From Areca catechu (lineage: Eukaryota; Streptophyta; Magnoliopsida; Arecales; Arecaceae), in NCBI GenBank assembly GCA_021397845.1, contig CM038050.1, positions 7,940,471 to 8,004,470 on the forward strand: a stretch of 64,000 nt of DNA. The letters are read 5' to 3'. The notes beneath the pieces were generated by a model. The model was not told the origin of the DNA and searched no databases. It was given only the letters and a program-made list of their open reading frames with translations. A program made the translations under genes and the position numbers. This document shows, one piece after another, positions 1 to 11,500 of this stretch. The number at the start of each line of letters is the position of its first letter. Within the stretch, counting starts at the first letter, position 1.

Positions 1-870
1 GCTTCGAAGAGGTGGTTGGACTTGTAGGCCATGCCAAGCTAAACATGGGCATGCCAAGGCAGTAGGGATGTTGAGGTTGAATGTCGTACCGGAGGTGGCG
101 GGATGTGCCAATGGTGTTGAGCTAGCCGAGGCATGCTGGAGATGTTGAGCTAGTCGAGAGGCATGTCGGAGGCGCCGAGTTTGTCGAGTCTAGATGTCGA
201 GGTGATTGGGCCGAGATGGTAGGCAATTTACTCGTGGAGGTGGGTCATGGCGCCAAGGTCGATGATGGAGCGGATGAGGGTTAGCATCTCAGGGCTCCCA
301 AAGTCCAAGTAGGTCGGGAGGTTAGTGGAAGGACCGGAGGGGTCCTGATTCAAGGCTTGGAGGGAATCCAGTGACATTCGAGGAGCAGGGCAACGAGCGG
401 CAAGGGAAGGCTTGGAACTTTGAGATAAGCCTATAATGCATTGGACGACGCATAGCAGAGGAAGGAGGCATCCTTCTTAGAGTTCCGAACGAAGTCAACA
501 AGATCATCGTAGCAGGGCTTAGGGCGATAGATGTCTCTTCCCACAATTTTGTCGCCAGGGGCTTGGTTCTTTGTTGACTACTAGCTAAAGTAAGAGAGAG
601 ATTGTGGTGAGGTCTTTTTCTGAGAGCCGAGAGAATTTTCTCTTGACCCTTTTGAGAAAGGAAGTGAAGGGATGACAGAACATGAATGATAATGAGATTT
701 ATTAAATCATAGTAGTACCCACATGATCAGAGATAATTCACTTTCGATAATTGTCATTATAATATCATCATTTTGTTGAGGCCGCGTGGATTTATCCGTG
801 CCACAACAATGCCACCCACTTCCGAGTCCCAAAAATATTGTCAATTGACTTTTATTATTTTTGGACGAAG
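1..870. repeat. Direct-repeat copy A (possible LTR of an unclassified element), truncated by the window start
   Basis: This segment is closely similar, in the same orientation, to 4025-4873. Shared landmarks include the run around 570-640 (gagagagattgtggtgaggt) and the right end at the shared text 'ccgtgccacaa'. On the minus strand a short reading frame (about 380-230) reads similarly in both copies, with a core like LPTYLDFGSPEMLTLI here and LPTYLVDFGSPEMLALI in copy B, which suggests the ancestor was coding on the minus strand. I do not recognise the protein. No primer-binding site could be found next to the repeat, so an LTR role is only inferred from the paired arrangement. Confidence 0.55.
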
Positions 871-984
871 AGAATACCACCACATACTTGGCCTCGGCCT
901 TTGATAGCATTTAGACTGATTGTAAGAAGTAGACTATTGCTTACTGACTCAATAAGAGCGAGATTTAAATCTAGCTGAGAGAAG

Positions 985-1155
985 CTCGAATAACAAGAGT
1001 GCTTCTTTGTAAGGAGTTACCCTGATGGGAGTCGCCATGACGATAGTTGCCCTAGTGGGCGTTACCACAATGTAGTTATTCTGATGTGAGTTGCCATGAT
1101 GGTAGTTCTTTTTAGAGGGTGTTACTACCATGGCAGTTGCCCTAGCAGGAGTTAC
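985..1155. repeat. Degenerate minisatellite (GTTGCC/GTTACC units)
   Basis: A run of imperfect units built on 'gagttaccctgatgggagt', 'gttgccctagtgggcgttac' and 'gagttgccatgatggtagtt'. The units are about 30-40 bp and diverged. It lies in the interior of the block bounded by direct-repeat copies A and B, and is not coding. Confidence 0.5.
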
Positions 1156-1223
1156 CGAAAATATGGGTGATTAGCCAACCATCTTCTTTGGTGGATGATT
1201 AGTTGGCTAGATGGGAGCCTGAC

Positions 1224-1600
1224 TATTGAAAGTTGGCTACACTGTGGAAGGTAAGATGGACTGTTGGAAGTTGGTCGGATTGTGGAAGGTTGGCTGGATT
1301 GTCGGAAGTTGGCTAGGTTGTGGAAGGTCAGCCGGACTGTTAGAAGTCTTTCATATTATGGAAGGTCGGCTAGACTATCGTAAGTTGATCGGGCTGTCAG
1401 AAGTCGGTTGGACTGTTGGAAGTCGGTTGGACTGTTGGAAGTCGGCCGGACTATGGAAGGTCGACCGGACTATCGAAAGTTGACCAAATTGTTGAAGGTT
1501 GGCTGGATTGTCGAAGGCTAGCCAAGCTATGGAGAGTCAGCCGCGGAGGTGCTAGACTGTGGAGAGTCAGTCAGGTAGGAGCTTGTAGACATTGGTGGTG
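1224..1600. repeat. 19-bp minisatellite
   Basis: About twenty tandem, imperfect copies of a 19-bp unit; two successive clean copies read 'ttggactgttggaagtcgg' at about 1406-1443. Open frames across it translate to repetitive Gly-Leu-Trp-Lys-Val strings, which is a by-product of the repeat and not evidence of a gene. Confidence 0.75.
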
Positions 1601-1785
1601 CCCGGCCATGGGTTGCTCGTCCAAAGTACTGGACTACAAGTGGCTTGACTTTCCAACTTAGTTGTCGCACCGAGGGAGGCTTTAATTGAACCTAGGTGAT
1701 GCATGCATCACGTGGAAACCATGCAACACGTTGGAGGCAGCTATGCATGATGCGGGTGAGTGGTGGGAACCATGCTTCAAGTGGG

Positions 1786-1860
1786 TAAGGAGGCCATACA
1801 TTATTTTGGTGAGGAGGCCATGTATCACATGGGTAAGGAGGCCATGCATTACCTTGGTGA
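1786..1860. repeat. 24-bp minisatellite, three copies
   Basis: Three consecutive units of about 24 bp, each built on 'gtaaggaggccat' followed by a variable half, lie side by side. A half-related unit is seen upstream near 1700-1780. No coding function is implied. Confidence 0.6.
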
Positions 1861-1954
1861 TAGGAACCATTGTTGAGGAGAACGGTGTAGAGCTGGAAGA
1901 AGAACCCAAAATGAGGGAGGACTCTCATAGGCGATCTTGATTGAGCATGTGCTC

Positions 1955-2240
1955 TGGTTGAGGTGGTTGGCCTTGCAGGTCATGCCAAGCTGACCGTGGG
2001 CATGCGAAAGGCAGGATACTAAGTAGATTGGGTTATCTAGCCATGACACTGAGTTGGCCATGGGAGTCGAGGTATGATTTATGGAGGTCGGAATGTCTAG
2101 CCAAGATGCCGAGGATGGCACTGTGCTAGACGGAAGTGGTCGACCTCGTTGAGGTGGGATGCCATGTCGGAGGTCATTGGGGATGTGCCAGAGGCTATCG
2201 GTTTCAAGGGTGGGTCATCTCACAACAACGAGGCTCCAGC
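1955..2240. repeat. Third, partial copy of the direct-repeat sequence
   Basis: This stretch resembles the start of copies A and B (gaggtggtt...catgccaagct...gggcatgc) and a later part of them (gaggtgggatgcca ... gggtcatctcac), with the middle removed. It shows that the interior of the 1-4873 block was built partly by internal duplication. The following segments 2240-2560 and 2560-2950 also resemble each other (ctctatgg ... ttggattga), another old duplication. Confidence 0.45.
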
Positions 2241-2949
2241 GGCATCAGGATAGAAGACTTCTCCCAATTTATAAAAGTCTTTTATTCTTTATTCTCTATG
2301 GAACTCTCTGTGGGGAAGGGGGTTCTGTGGGAGAGGGAGAGCGGTGGTTTTTGGATTGAGTTTGGAAAAGAAAGCACAGCAACAAAGAGGGAATGGCGGT
2401 CCTCGATGGGCTTTGGCAAGACTTTGGTGAGCTTTGGTTGGTTGAGGCGTGGCCTTGCGAACTCTAGCGGCAATGTCGGTGTGGAAAACAAGCTGGGAGT
2501 AGCCGTCGATCTAGTACCGGTCAAGGAAACGGAGGGTTAGGACTGTGATCCTCTTATGAAGAGTGGCATATGGAAGTCATCTCCGAGCTTGCAAAGGCCT
2601 CTTTTCTTCTTTCATTTTCCATGGGACTCTATGGAGAAGAGTGTTCTATAGGAGAAAGGGAGCGATAACTTTCGGATTGAAGTTGAAGGAAGAAGGTATC
2701 GTTGACCCAACATTTTTTATTCTTTACACAATCCCTATTGTAGTTGGTGAGAGGGGAAGCAATGGCCCTTGGATTGAGATTGGAAGAAAAGAGCATGACC
2801 GTCCTAGAGAGTGTTCTTCGGAATTTGAGCCTATTCACATTTCCTTGAATGTTCCTATTGCCTTCTTATTCCTTCTTATTGGTATGGGGTCGGAAGACCA
2901 AGAGAAGATTTTTAAAGTCTAGGGGAGCTGGCATAAAGCAGCCTCTTGT

Positions 2950-3940
2950 GAGCCCTGGCGGGCTGAGGCGAGCTTCGATGGGCGAAGGCGAGCCATTGCG
3001 TGCTCTGGAGGATGGAGGCGAGTTGTTATGAGCTCTGGTGAGCAATGGTACATCCTCGCGAGCTCCGGCAAGCTGTAGCAAAATCGTTGTTGTTGATGAT
3101 GGTGACATGGAAACCCTCTTGGAAGGGCTGCTATATAGTGTGTATGCCCATGAACCTCGCACCATTCATCACCAATGTCTTTCGCTGCATGAAGTGAGGG
3201 ATCTCAATACACTATGTTGCATGGAGTGGAGTGATCCCACCCATAGAGAATGCATGGAGCGATACTATCACATTTACAAGGGATGCATGGAGTGGAGGTT
3301 GAATTGGAAAGCATGAGGAAGGATGGGAGGTATCCATGGCTTTTGGACATTGCTTCGAATCTTCCCTTTTCTTTTGTAAAGGCACCGTCAACATTTCCTT
3401 TCTCCGCTAGATTTGGTATACTTTCTACCTCATCTTGTGGAAAATTGAAGATGGTGACTTGGTCTGTTCCTTACCAATGGCTCTGGGTTTATCTTCGAGA
3501 TCATCCCATGGGTCCCTAGAAAGGAGTACTTAAGCTCTTGGTCTGCCTCCCCGAGTTTGCGCCTGGTTGAGGAGCATCGATCTCTGGCTCTCGCCACGAT
3601 TCCTTTTAGCTCTTGAATCTTTTTCTTTCTTGGTGGTGCACCTATCTGTTGCTGCTAGATCACCTTTCGATGGGTCGCAGTAATGCCGGGGAGTTCTCTG
3701 GTCTTCTTTAGCTGGATCAGACGCTCTGTAACTTATGGCTCTTGAATGGAGATATGCAACAAGTTCTTGGACTGGGGTTATCAATGGAGACACTTTGATG
3801 CTCAAGTTAATAGGGTGATCTGTGCAACAACCAGAGTTAAAAAAGAAAATGGCAAGAGAGTCCAAATAGAAATGAGCATGTAGTGGGGGTCATTACTTAT
3901 CTATCGGGTGTCCTTCTTACCAATTTATAGCATTGCACGG
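2950..3940. other. Unassigned interior of the A/B block, no gene seen
   Basis: Short open frames occur on both strands, but none resembles a known family or has a consistent codon pattern. Local GAGCTC/TGGCGAG-type short repeats occur around 2950-3070. I see nothing else to annotate. Confidence 0.4.
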
Positions 3941-3949
3941 GATAACGGA

Positions 3950-4873
3950 TAGTCAAGGTGGTTGGGATGTGCTGAACCATGCCAAGTTGGTTCGTAGACG
4001 TGCCGAAGGTAGTCAAGATGTCGAGGCGATGCATGCTCCAAAGAGGTGGTTAAACTCGCAGTCCATGCCAACCTAACCATGGGCATGCTTGAAGCGGTCA
4101 GGATGTCGAGGCTAAACATCATGCCGGAGTTGGTCGGGAGGCCGAGCCGAGGTCATTGGGACGTGCTGAAGGCACTGAGCTGATCGAGGCATGCCGGAGA
4201 TGCTGAGCTAGTCAAGGGGTGTGCCTGAGGTGCCAAGCTGACTGAGGTGGGATGCCAAGGTGATTGGGTTGAGCTGGTAGGCGATACACTCGTGGAGGAG
4301 GCGGGTCATCTCACCAATGTCGATTAGGGAGCAGATGAGGGCGAGCATCTCTGGGCTCCCAAAGTCCACCAAGTATGTCGGGAGATCAGTGGAAGGATCG
4401 AAGGGGTCCTGATCGAAGGCTTGGAGGGAAGTAGGTGCCATTAGAGGAGCAGGGCAACGAGCGGCAAGGGAACGCTAGGAACTTCAAGACAGGCCTGCAA
4501 TGCATCGGATGGTGCACGGTGGAGGAAGGAGGTGTCCTTCGTAGAGTTTTGAATGAAGTCAATAAGATTGTCGCAGCAGGGCTTGGGGTGAGAGATGTCT
4601 CCCCACGGTTTTGTTGTAGAGGCTTGGTTCTTCATTGACTGCTAGATAAAGCAAGAGAGAGATTGTGGTGAGGTCTTTTTCTGAGAGCTGAGTTCTCCTT
4701 TTTGATTTTTTTTTGGAAAGAAGGAAGCGAAGGGATGATGGGACATGGATGATGACTTGAGTCTTGTTAAATCACAGTAGTGTCCATGTGATGAGAGATA
4801 ATCCGCTACCGGCAATTGTCACAATAATATTGTCATTTTGTCAAGGCCGCGTGGGTTTGTCCGTGCCACAATA
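3950..4873. repeat. Direct-repeat copy B (possible LTR partner of copy A)
   Basis: Same orientation as copy A and offset by about 4.0 kb. The similarity continues to the shared end 'gtccgtgccacaat'. Copy B extends about 75 bp further left than the part of copy A inside the window. The copies differ by many substitutions and small indels, so the pair is old. Its minus-strand frame from 4441 to 4208 (77 codons) is open, while the matching frame in copy A is interrupted by a stop. Confidence 0.55.
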
Positions 4874-4879
4874 GTTTGG

Positions 4880-6617
4880 ATAAAAGAAACTCTGCTGTTT
4901 CTTGTGGCCTCGAGGTAAATGTTCTTAAGTTCCATATGATGGTCTTAGACTAATCTTATTTCACAAATGCTTGTTTCATTTTTTTCTAAGTTTTTTGTTG
5001 TTTTGATATGTTATCAATGTTTAAAATTATTGGAGATAATCTTATGATTCATGAGTTGATTCATACCAGGATCTTCTGTGCTTTGATATGGATGGTATCT
5101 CATCATTGAAATATAATTTTCTAAACTTCAAGAATCTAAAATGATGTAAATCATGAACAATATGTAATAACTAATTTGATAAGTCCATAAAATCAGCTGT
5201 TATGCCACTGCTGCATGTGGATTAATATTAGGTATTTTGAGAAACATGCAAAATATCTTTGTTATCTTTGATGTTGCAATGTTTCCCACTGGTTCAAAGA
5301 AGTTTTTGTTCTGGTCATTTCTCTTGCTGCCAAGGTAAGAAGATTATGAGGAGCAGTTAGTTGCAGGGGCAATGCTCATGTGCACCACAAAACTTGCATG
5401 GTGGAGTGTATCTCAATCTTATAATGAAATTTTTTTATTATAATTTGACAGAACTGACATTGATATCCAACAAAAAGAATAGTTAAGCAGGAAAAGAAAA
5501 CCAATAGTTGGAAGGCCTTTGCTACTGTTTCTTACTGTTATTTGATGGTGTCCACTGCATTGATTTTCAACATTAATTTAATCTTCATAAAATCATATTG
5601 ACAATAAGACTGTCTGGTTCTTAGGAAGGGAGGGTCCAGTGAAAACGAGCAAGCAAATGGAACTAGTCCTTGATTATCAGTCCCCATGGTGAAAGTGAAT
5701 CAGTCTCACAAGTACAGCTTGTGCAAAGGTTTAGCTTGGGATAGTGCATTTTTTACAAGCTACAGTATCGATCTCTGTGCTTGGCAAAATCAATTCCTTC
5801 TTGTAGTTGAAATCCACAATAATGTCATTGTTGTTTTGGATCTTAAGGTATGCATGCAGGTGTTTTGCAACCCTAAGGAGTTGGCTATTTTAAATTGCAC
5901 TTTTGGGAAGCCTGAAGTAACTTTGCTGCCCAGCATTCCCAAAGATATGAGGAAATTAGCATGAGGAAATTAGCAGAGTCAACATCTATCTGGGCATTAG
6001 AAACCTTGCAGTAGAATTGTTCTGTATGAACTTCCATTCAAATTCTCTTGGTAACTGTGAGAGTGCTACAAAATGTGGTAGATTCTAGCAAGGTCTTAAT
6101 GTCTCTTAATGTCTCATTTACAGGAGTGTTGTTTTGTAGTACTGTTCTCCCTTTTGCATCTCCTAGTTGGATTATTCATGCTGTGTACGTGCTAATGCTG
6201 TTTCGCGGCATCCAAGAGGGTTGAATTATTATCTCAAAATAAGGAATGCTATTTCTTCTATTATTTGTTTATGAAAGTTCAGTTAGGTAATAATTTCTGT
6301 TAATTTAGAAGGAACACTGTTATCAGCAAGCAACTTGCAGATCATACTTCTGAGTCCTCCCCACATAATGCGGAAGTGGTTCCCTCCAACTATATTGATA
6401 GATCTATGTTTTTCACTTTTTGCTATTTGTTTTGCATGTGGTTGACCTAATGCTTTTAATCCTTATGTTGCTAGTGTATAAACATGGTTTTGTGTTATGT
6501 TGCTAAACTGACATTGCTTATTATTTGAGTAAAGGCAACAAATGAAAGTGGAGACTCAAAGACATCATTATAGCCACCAAGACTCTCAAGCAACTTTGCA
6601 AGCAGTGCCAAGCAAGT
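4880..6617. other. Gene-free stretch, AT-rich, possible gene relic
   Basis: The sequence has intron-like or UTR-like composition. The longest open frame (5686-5964, plus, 92 codons) has no motif I can name and no convincing splice context. No repeat, RNA gene or transposon terminus was recognised before the SINE at 6630. Confidence 0.35.
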
Positions 6618-6629
6618 CAGGTTTTGGTT

Positions 6630-6981
6630 ACCACGGAAGCGGTAGCTCGGTTGGTAGAGGCTTTGCCTCACTACTAACCGGTTCCGAGTTTGAGTCAGGA
6701 TCCAGGAGGTGAACTCGATTAAATCCAGGGAATCCTGGAGATTGGGACCGCTGGTATGAGTGAGAGGTTAGGGTCTTTCTCGTTGTCCCCGTTTTACTAG
6801 CTGGAGTTTCAGTGGTATCTGGTTGACGTACTCACCTCTTGTGAGGAGTGTCTGCGTAAATTTGAGTGGCTTGAGTCGAATGTTACCTGGCGGGTTTGGG
6901 ATCGTCTGGGGGTAGCCACACCTGGGATTTATCTCCCCCTCTCCCTTTTGTTTTACCAAAAAAAAAAAAAAAAAAAAAAGA
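6630..6981 (+). mobile_element. tRNA-derived SINE with 12-bp target-site duplication
   Basis: A full-length-looking non-autonomous retroposon of about 350 bp. It starts with a tRNA-like head: an A-box-like GGTAGCTCGGTTGGTAGAGG at 6641-6660 and a degenerate B-box-like GGTTCCGAGTTTGAGTC near 6680. A tRNA-unrelated body follows, ending in 'cccttttgttttacc' and an A-tract of about 20. The 12-bp duplication CAGGTTTTGGTT lies at 6618-6629 and 6982-6993, so both ends are defined. RNA polymerase III would transcribe such an element and LINE machinery would mobilise it (family knowledge). It lies about 1.5 kb downstream of the transporter gene stop codon. Confidence 0.85.
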
Positions 6982-6993
6982 CAGGTTTTGGTT

Positions 6994-8431
6994 CTCAGAA
7001 CACCCAACTAAGGAGTAGCAAATGGAAGGCTGCTTCTGGTACATGTGTTAGAATAATCTCTCTGATATTTTAACAAATAATTGGGCATTTTATTTTGATT
7101 TCAGATCAATACTTGTATATCCCTTCAGTTCAGTGACATAACTTTTATATCAGTGGGGTGTCTGCAGGCCATGTAATTAATCGGTAAGAGGAAGGGATTT
7201 CAGATGATTTAATTGCTGAAGTAATGGCATATCGTATAACTGTCTTTGCTGGTCTGGATGTCTACTAGTTTGTGCTTTTGAAAGCAGTCCACCGGGGCAG
7301 TCTATTATCTTTAAACTGGTGTTGTGGATAATATCTGTCGGAGGTCTTTACATGCTCGAACGTTGGGAATCTCACTCAAATTTGAAGGAACACTCTTCAC
7401 TTTTTAGAGCATTCCTTTAATTCCATTATGTTCTGCGACTTGCCGGTGTTAATTTTCTGAAACAGGATTCTAGAAGCCATGTAAAAGAAATGGAGAGACA
7501 CCCATAATCTTCAATATATTTGCCAAGAGCGGCAGACGAAGGGATTTATTCCTACTTAATATTGCACATTCTTTTTTCCTAAATCTCGTACACAATCTCA
7601 AATCTCGGTGCCTCTTTACAGAACAACTTCAATTTCATTGTTGATTTGGAGAACAATCAAATTAAAGGCACGCGGCTTGTTCCTTATTTTATCCGTATTT
7701 TTTTGTCATTAATTATTGGAGAAAGTCGAGTTGAAAATTGAGTGCAACTTTGAAGAAGGGGGAACAAGATTCTCTGCTGTGTTTGATGAAAGCTATTACA
7801 ATCCGTACGTCCGGGTACTGAAATGATGTGAATCTAGCAAACACTGCACTCTTCTTTCAACTGTCGATCATTTTCCTGTCGTTTTACCAAAAAAAAAAAA
7901 AAAAAACTATATACACGCTTATGCATCTTGAAATAAGAAATATGCATCTTGAAATAAGAAATCTTATCTATCTCTATTATATTTTCGTAAGAAAGGTATT
8001 CAAGCCAATGCTTAACAGAATCGTCAACATACATCATCTGTCAGAAAAAGAAGCATCTGTAAATGAAATAAGAAATTGCAAAACATATTTTATCAATCAA
8101 TCAAATGGAGCTAAACGCCAATTCAGCAGATCCCAGTTCTCTGAAAAAAATTATAGGATGTTGAATCTCCATGGATGCTGGTGGCGAATACACCATGGAC
8201 CCTGAATAACAAAATTAAAGGCATATCAGTCCTTTTAATTGAGATCGATTTCACCTACTCGCTAGTTGGTCATCGCTGTATACACGGAGAAACCTGTGCG
8301 GCTTCCGGCAAAAGAATACTGCGCAACACATGAACAAATAAGAAACGCACGCCAACCAATCTCGGACATCTGGAAGTTGTTGCCACCCATAAAAAAAAAT
8401 AAATAGAACATTCTCAGCGTTCCTTAAATTC
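6994..8431. other. Gene-free spacer including the likely 3' UTR of the transporter gene
   Basis: No coding region is supported here. An isolated SINE-like 3' tail (TTTTACC followed by about 18 A) sits at 7881-7907 without a recognisable body. The 3' untranslated part of the minus-strand transporter transcript probably occupies the last few hundred bases before 8432, but I cannot place the polyadenylation site. Confidence 0.4.
7921..7962. repeat. Perfect 21-bp tandem duplication
   Basis: The unit ATGCATCTTGAAATAAGAAA plus T occurs twice head to tail with no mismatch (7921-7941 and 7942-7962), indicating a recent slip. It follows directly after the isolated poly(A) tail at 7890-7907. Confidence 0.9.
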
Positions 8432-8578
8432 TCATTTGTTCCGTTTCTTAGATTCACTGTAAAGAATGACACCAACGACTGTGAGGGTATAACCAAGCAT
8501 CCCTGTCACAGATACCGGGTTCTTAAATATTAAAATTGAGACAACCACAGCAACAGCACCTTTGGCATTTCCCAGAAC
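8432..8578 (-). CDS. Transporter exon 4 (last coding exon)
   Basis: 147 bp including the stop codon at 8434-8432. It encodes VLGNAKGAVAVVVSILIFKN and the last membrane segment, ending SKKRNK. The acceptor is TTATCCAG|GTTCTG. Confidence 0.94.
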   Translation of the reverse strand, partial: VLGNAKGAVAVVVSILIFKNPVSVTGMLGYTLTVVGVILYSESKKRNK

Positions 8579-11500
8579 CTGGATAAGAAAACAACGAACA
8601 TCATCAGTAAAAATATCCTGATGCCCTCTGAGTAGAGATTCAATAGGGTCCCATAACATAATATTTAACCACTCTCATGAGTAAGAGAAATACGTTCACA
8701 ATTTTTCTACCACTAATACAATGATATTTTAGCCAAAGGTTGGTCAGATTTCTTGCACGGAACCTTGATCCACTTTACATATCTAGCCAATACCACCTTG
8801 ATTCTCCCACTGAATGAGCCAATCTGGACCGATTCTGTTTACTGGACCTAACCTGTCAGGTCCACATGGGGCATAGGTCAGGTGGTCTTGACCTGCTTAA
8901 GAATCAGTTTTGGTCCCATTCACATGTATAGCACAATAGAGATTTTTGAAATTACCAGAAGTGGGAGAGAAGAAAGCAGCGGGGTGCAGCTAAGCACATT
9001 AAAGAGCAGTTGGAAAGTTGAAAATGCTTGAATTGCTCTTCAAATGATCGGTAAGGAATACTTTCAGTAGACTAGAGTAGTGTTAAGAAATGGGTAGGTT
9101 CAACTGGGTCAATCTTCCTGAACCATCGTCCGACTCTACCAGGATGGGCCACTCAGACCCATTTTTAAATTAAACTGTTTTGACTCAGCAAATACAACAG
9201 CTGGGTCACTGATTTATATTTAAAATAAGAAAAATAGAGAACTTTGAGAATTGATCTTTGATTTGGGAAGGAGGATTTGATAGGTTTGGCTTATCTCCAT
9301 TTTGGCTGCTGGATCCATGGACAAACGGACCCTCGTCATCAAATCTATGGTGAAGTGCTTCATCCCTGAATCCATGGCTAAGCTTGTGGTTGCGGGATCT
9401 GAGATGGAAGAGATTGTGGTCAAGAAATGCATGGCAAAGGAGCTCCTGGTCAGAGTGTGGAGGTCTTCTTCCCTCCCCAGGGTTGTGATGACAGATCTTT
9501 ATCCCTTGGGCTACTAGGAGCCCCATAAGAGCCTTGACATTGGGTGGATTTGGAGATTGGGGATCCATCCGAGAGTCAGTTTGTTCTTGTATAGGGTCAC
9601 GTAGAGATGCCTTCCCACTAGAGCCTTCCTGATTGAGAGAGGTATTCATGTTTTCCCTGTGTGCCTAGTGTGTGGTCATGATAATGAGACCTTGGAGCAT
9701 GTGCTCTTTCTCTGCCCTCAGGCTGTTCTTATTTGAAGGTTGGTTGGTTTGGATATCCTTCTTAAGATTTTTACTGATCATGTTCTAATCTGGACCGGCT
9801 CCGATTGACTCTAGATCATCCCTCTCGCATTCTCTCAGCTTATGTGGCCTGTCACACTTGGCTCATCAAAAACAAACTTGTCTTTCATTCCAAAATCAGT
9901 TCGGCTAGTGTTACCATGGAGAGAGCTTGTGTTCAAGATTCCAAGTATTTCACGATGACTGTGACTACCTTCGAGATTTGGGGCTTCATCTCGATTCCTT
10001 GAGTGCCTTGTCAGTCTTTCATCTCTTGGAAACCTCCTCCAAGGTTTGCCACCGTCAGCTTCGATGGAAGTGTCAAGGGTACTCGAGATGGAGCGGGGTT
10101 TGTTATTCGTGGCCCTAGTCTACACCTTCTGGTGGCAGGGGGATGCTATCTAGTTGAGCCTACTGTTCCAGCTGCGGAACTCGGAGGTGCTTGGATGGGT
10201 GTACGCTATGCCAGGAGGTGTCTTCATCTTGATCATCTAATTATTAAAAGACTCGGCTTCCGTTATCTCTTGAATTCAGGAGGCTCGACATACAGTACTG
10301 GCTCATCCTCTTCTTTGGGATATTGCTATCTTGTTACATGGTTGCTCCGTCTGTTTTGTGAGGCATGTCTATCGGAAGACTAACTCGGTGGCTGACTGGG
10401 TGGCTTCTTATATAGCGAACCATTCTAGTGAGGTTTTGTAAACTGATATAGGGATGCCCCGGGTCCCTTGCAGGACAGTTTTTTCTAACTTTCTTGGACA
10501 TGTTCACTCTAGATCTGTAAGGTGAACACTTTGGCTAACCCAAAAAAAAAAAAAAAAGGGAGCTCCTGGTCGTAAGATCCATGGCAGAAAAGCACGTGGT
10601 GGCAGGATCCATTGCAAGGGAGCCCCTCGTTGCCAGATCCCTGATGAAGAAGCCCCTTGTCACCAGATCTGTGTCAGAGGGTATTTGTCCTCACCATATG
10701 TGTGGAAAATGAGGGACATTGCACATGGTCTTCCTCCTTTTCCTTCCTCTTCTTGTTCCTCTTTTTCTCTGCTCTGCTTCTTTTTCATTTGAATAGGAAC
10801 AAAGGGATCTAGAAACATGACAGAGGGACCAGGGACCATGAAGGCTTAACAAAAGGGAGAGGTGAACCAAAAGGAGATTGAAGGATGATCTGATCCAACC
10901 ATGGTTGACCAGGGTTGGACCGGTAACCCAAGACAGACTCAGTAATGGGTTGACATGAGTGAATAGGTTCCAAACACTAAACTAGAAGACCTACTCTTTA
11001 AGCATAGGCAGTTTCCATTGTAAAGTTCCAAAATTGGATCAAGCTTCAGCTGAAAACGTTACTGCCTCGTGACCATAATAATTCAAATGATAGCATATTG
11101 GAAAACCAAAGGTGAAGGATTGGACATCAAACCTACCAGTGAAAAAATAACACTCATTAAATTTCAGCAAAAGGTTAGAGATAAATGAAGGGGTACTCGT
11201 AAGAACATGCAGGTGCAATAATTAAAAATCATTTGCCTGTTTCTAGTCTTGTTCACCATCCCTTTTTATGAAGCATGAATGTCAAGAGCACCCTCATTAA
11301 AATTCCAAACACAATAGCAAAGACATGACAGCAACTAAGGTAATAACAGAATGGACAAGAAAAAGGATGGTAGAGGTGACAACAAATCTGACATATCACC
11401 AGTGAGAAATTTATTTTACTTTGGGTTTTTGCTATGGTATATTTTTATTTTTATATTTTGTAGAAGTTGAAAGGAAATCCAAATTATTCTTTCAAAAAGG

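Noticed and set aside
1226..1661. Open frames of 80-85 codons rich in Gly, Leu, Trp and Lys
   Set aside because: They are translations of a 19-bp minisatellite; the unit length is not a multiple of three and no motif or codon bias supports a gene.
5686..5964. 92-codon plus-strand frame in the left spacer
   Set aside because: No recognisable domain, no convincing splice partners, and surrounding sequence looks intronic or intergenic; kept only as a possible relic.
6641..6700. Possible functional tRNA gene
   Set aside because: Only the A-box and a degenerate B-box are tRNA-like and no cloverleaf closes; the tail, body and target duplication identify it as a SINE.
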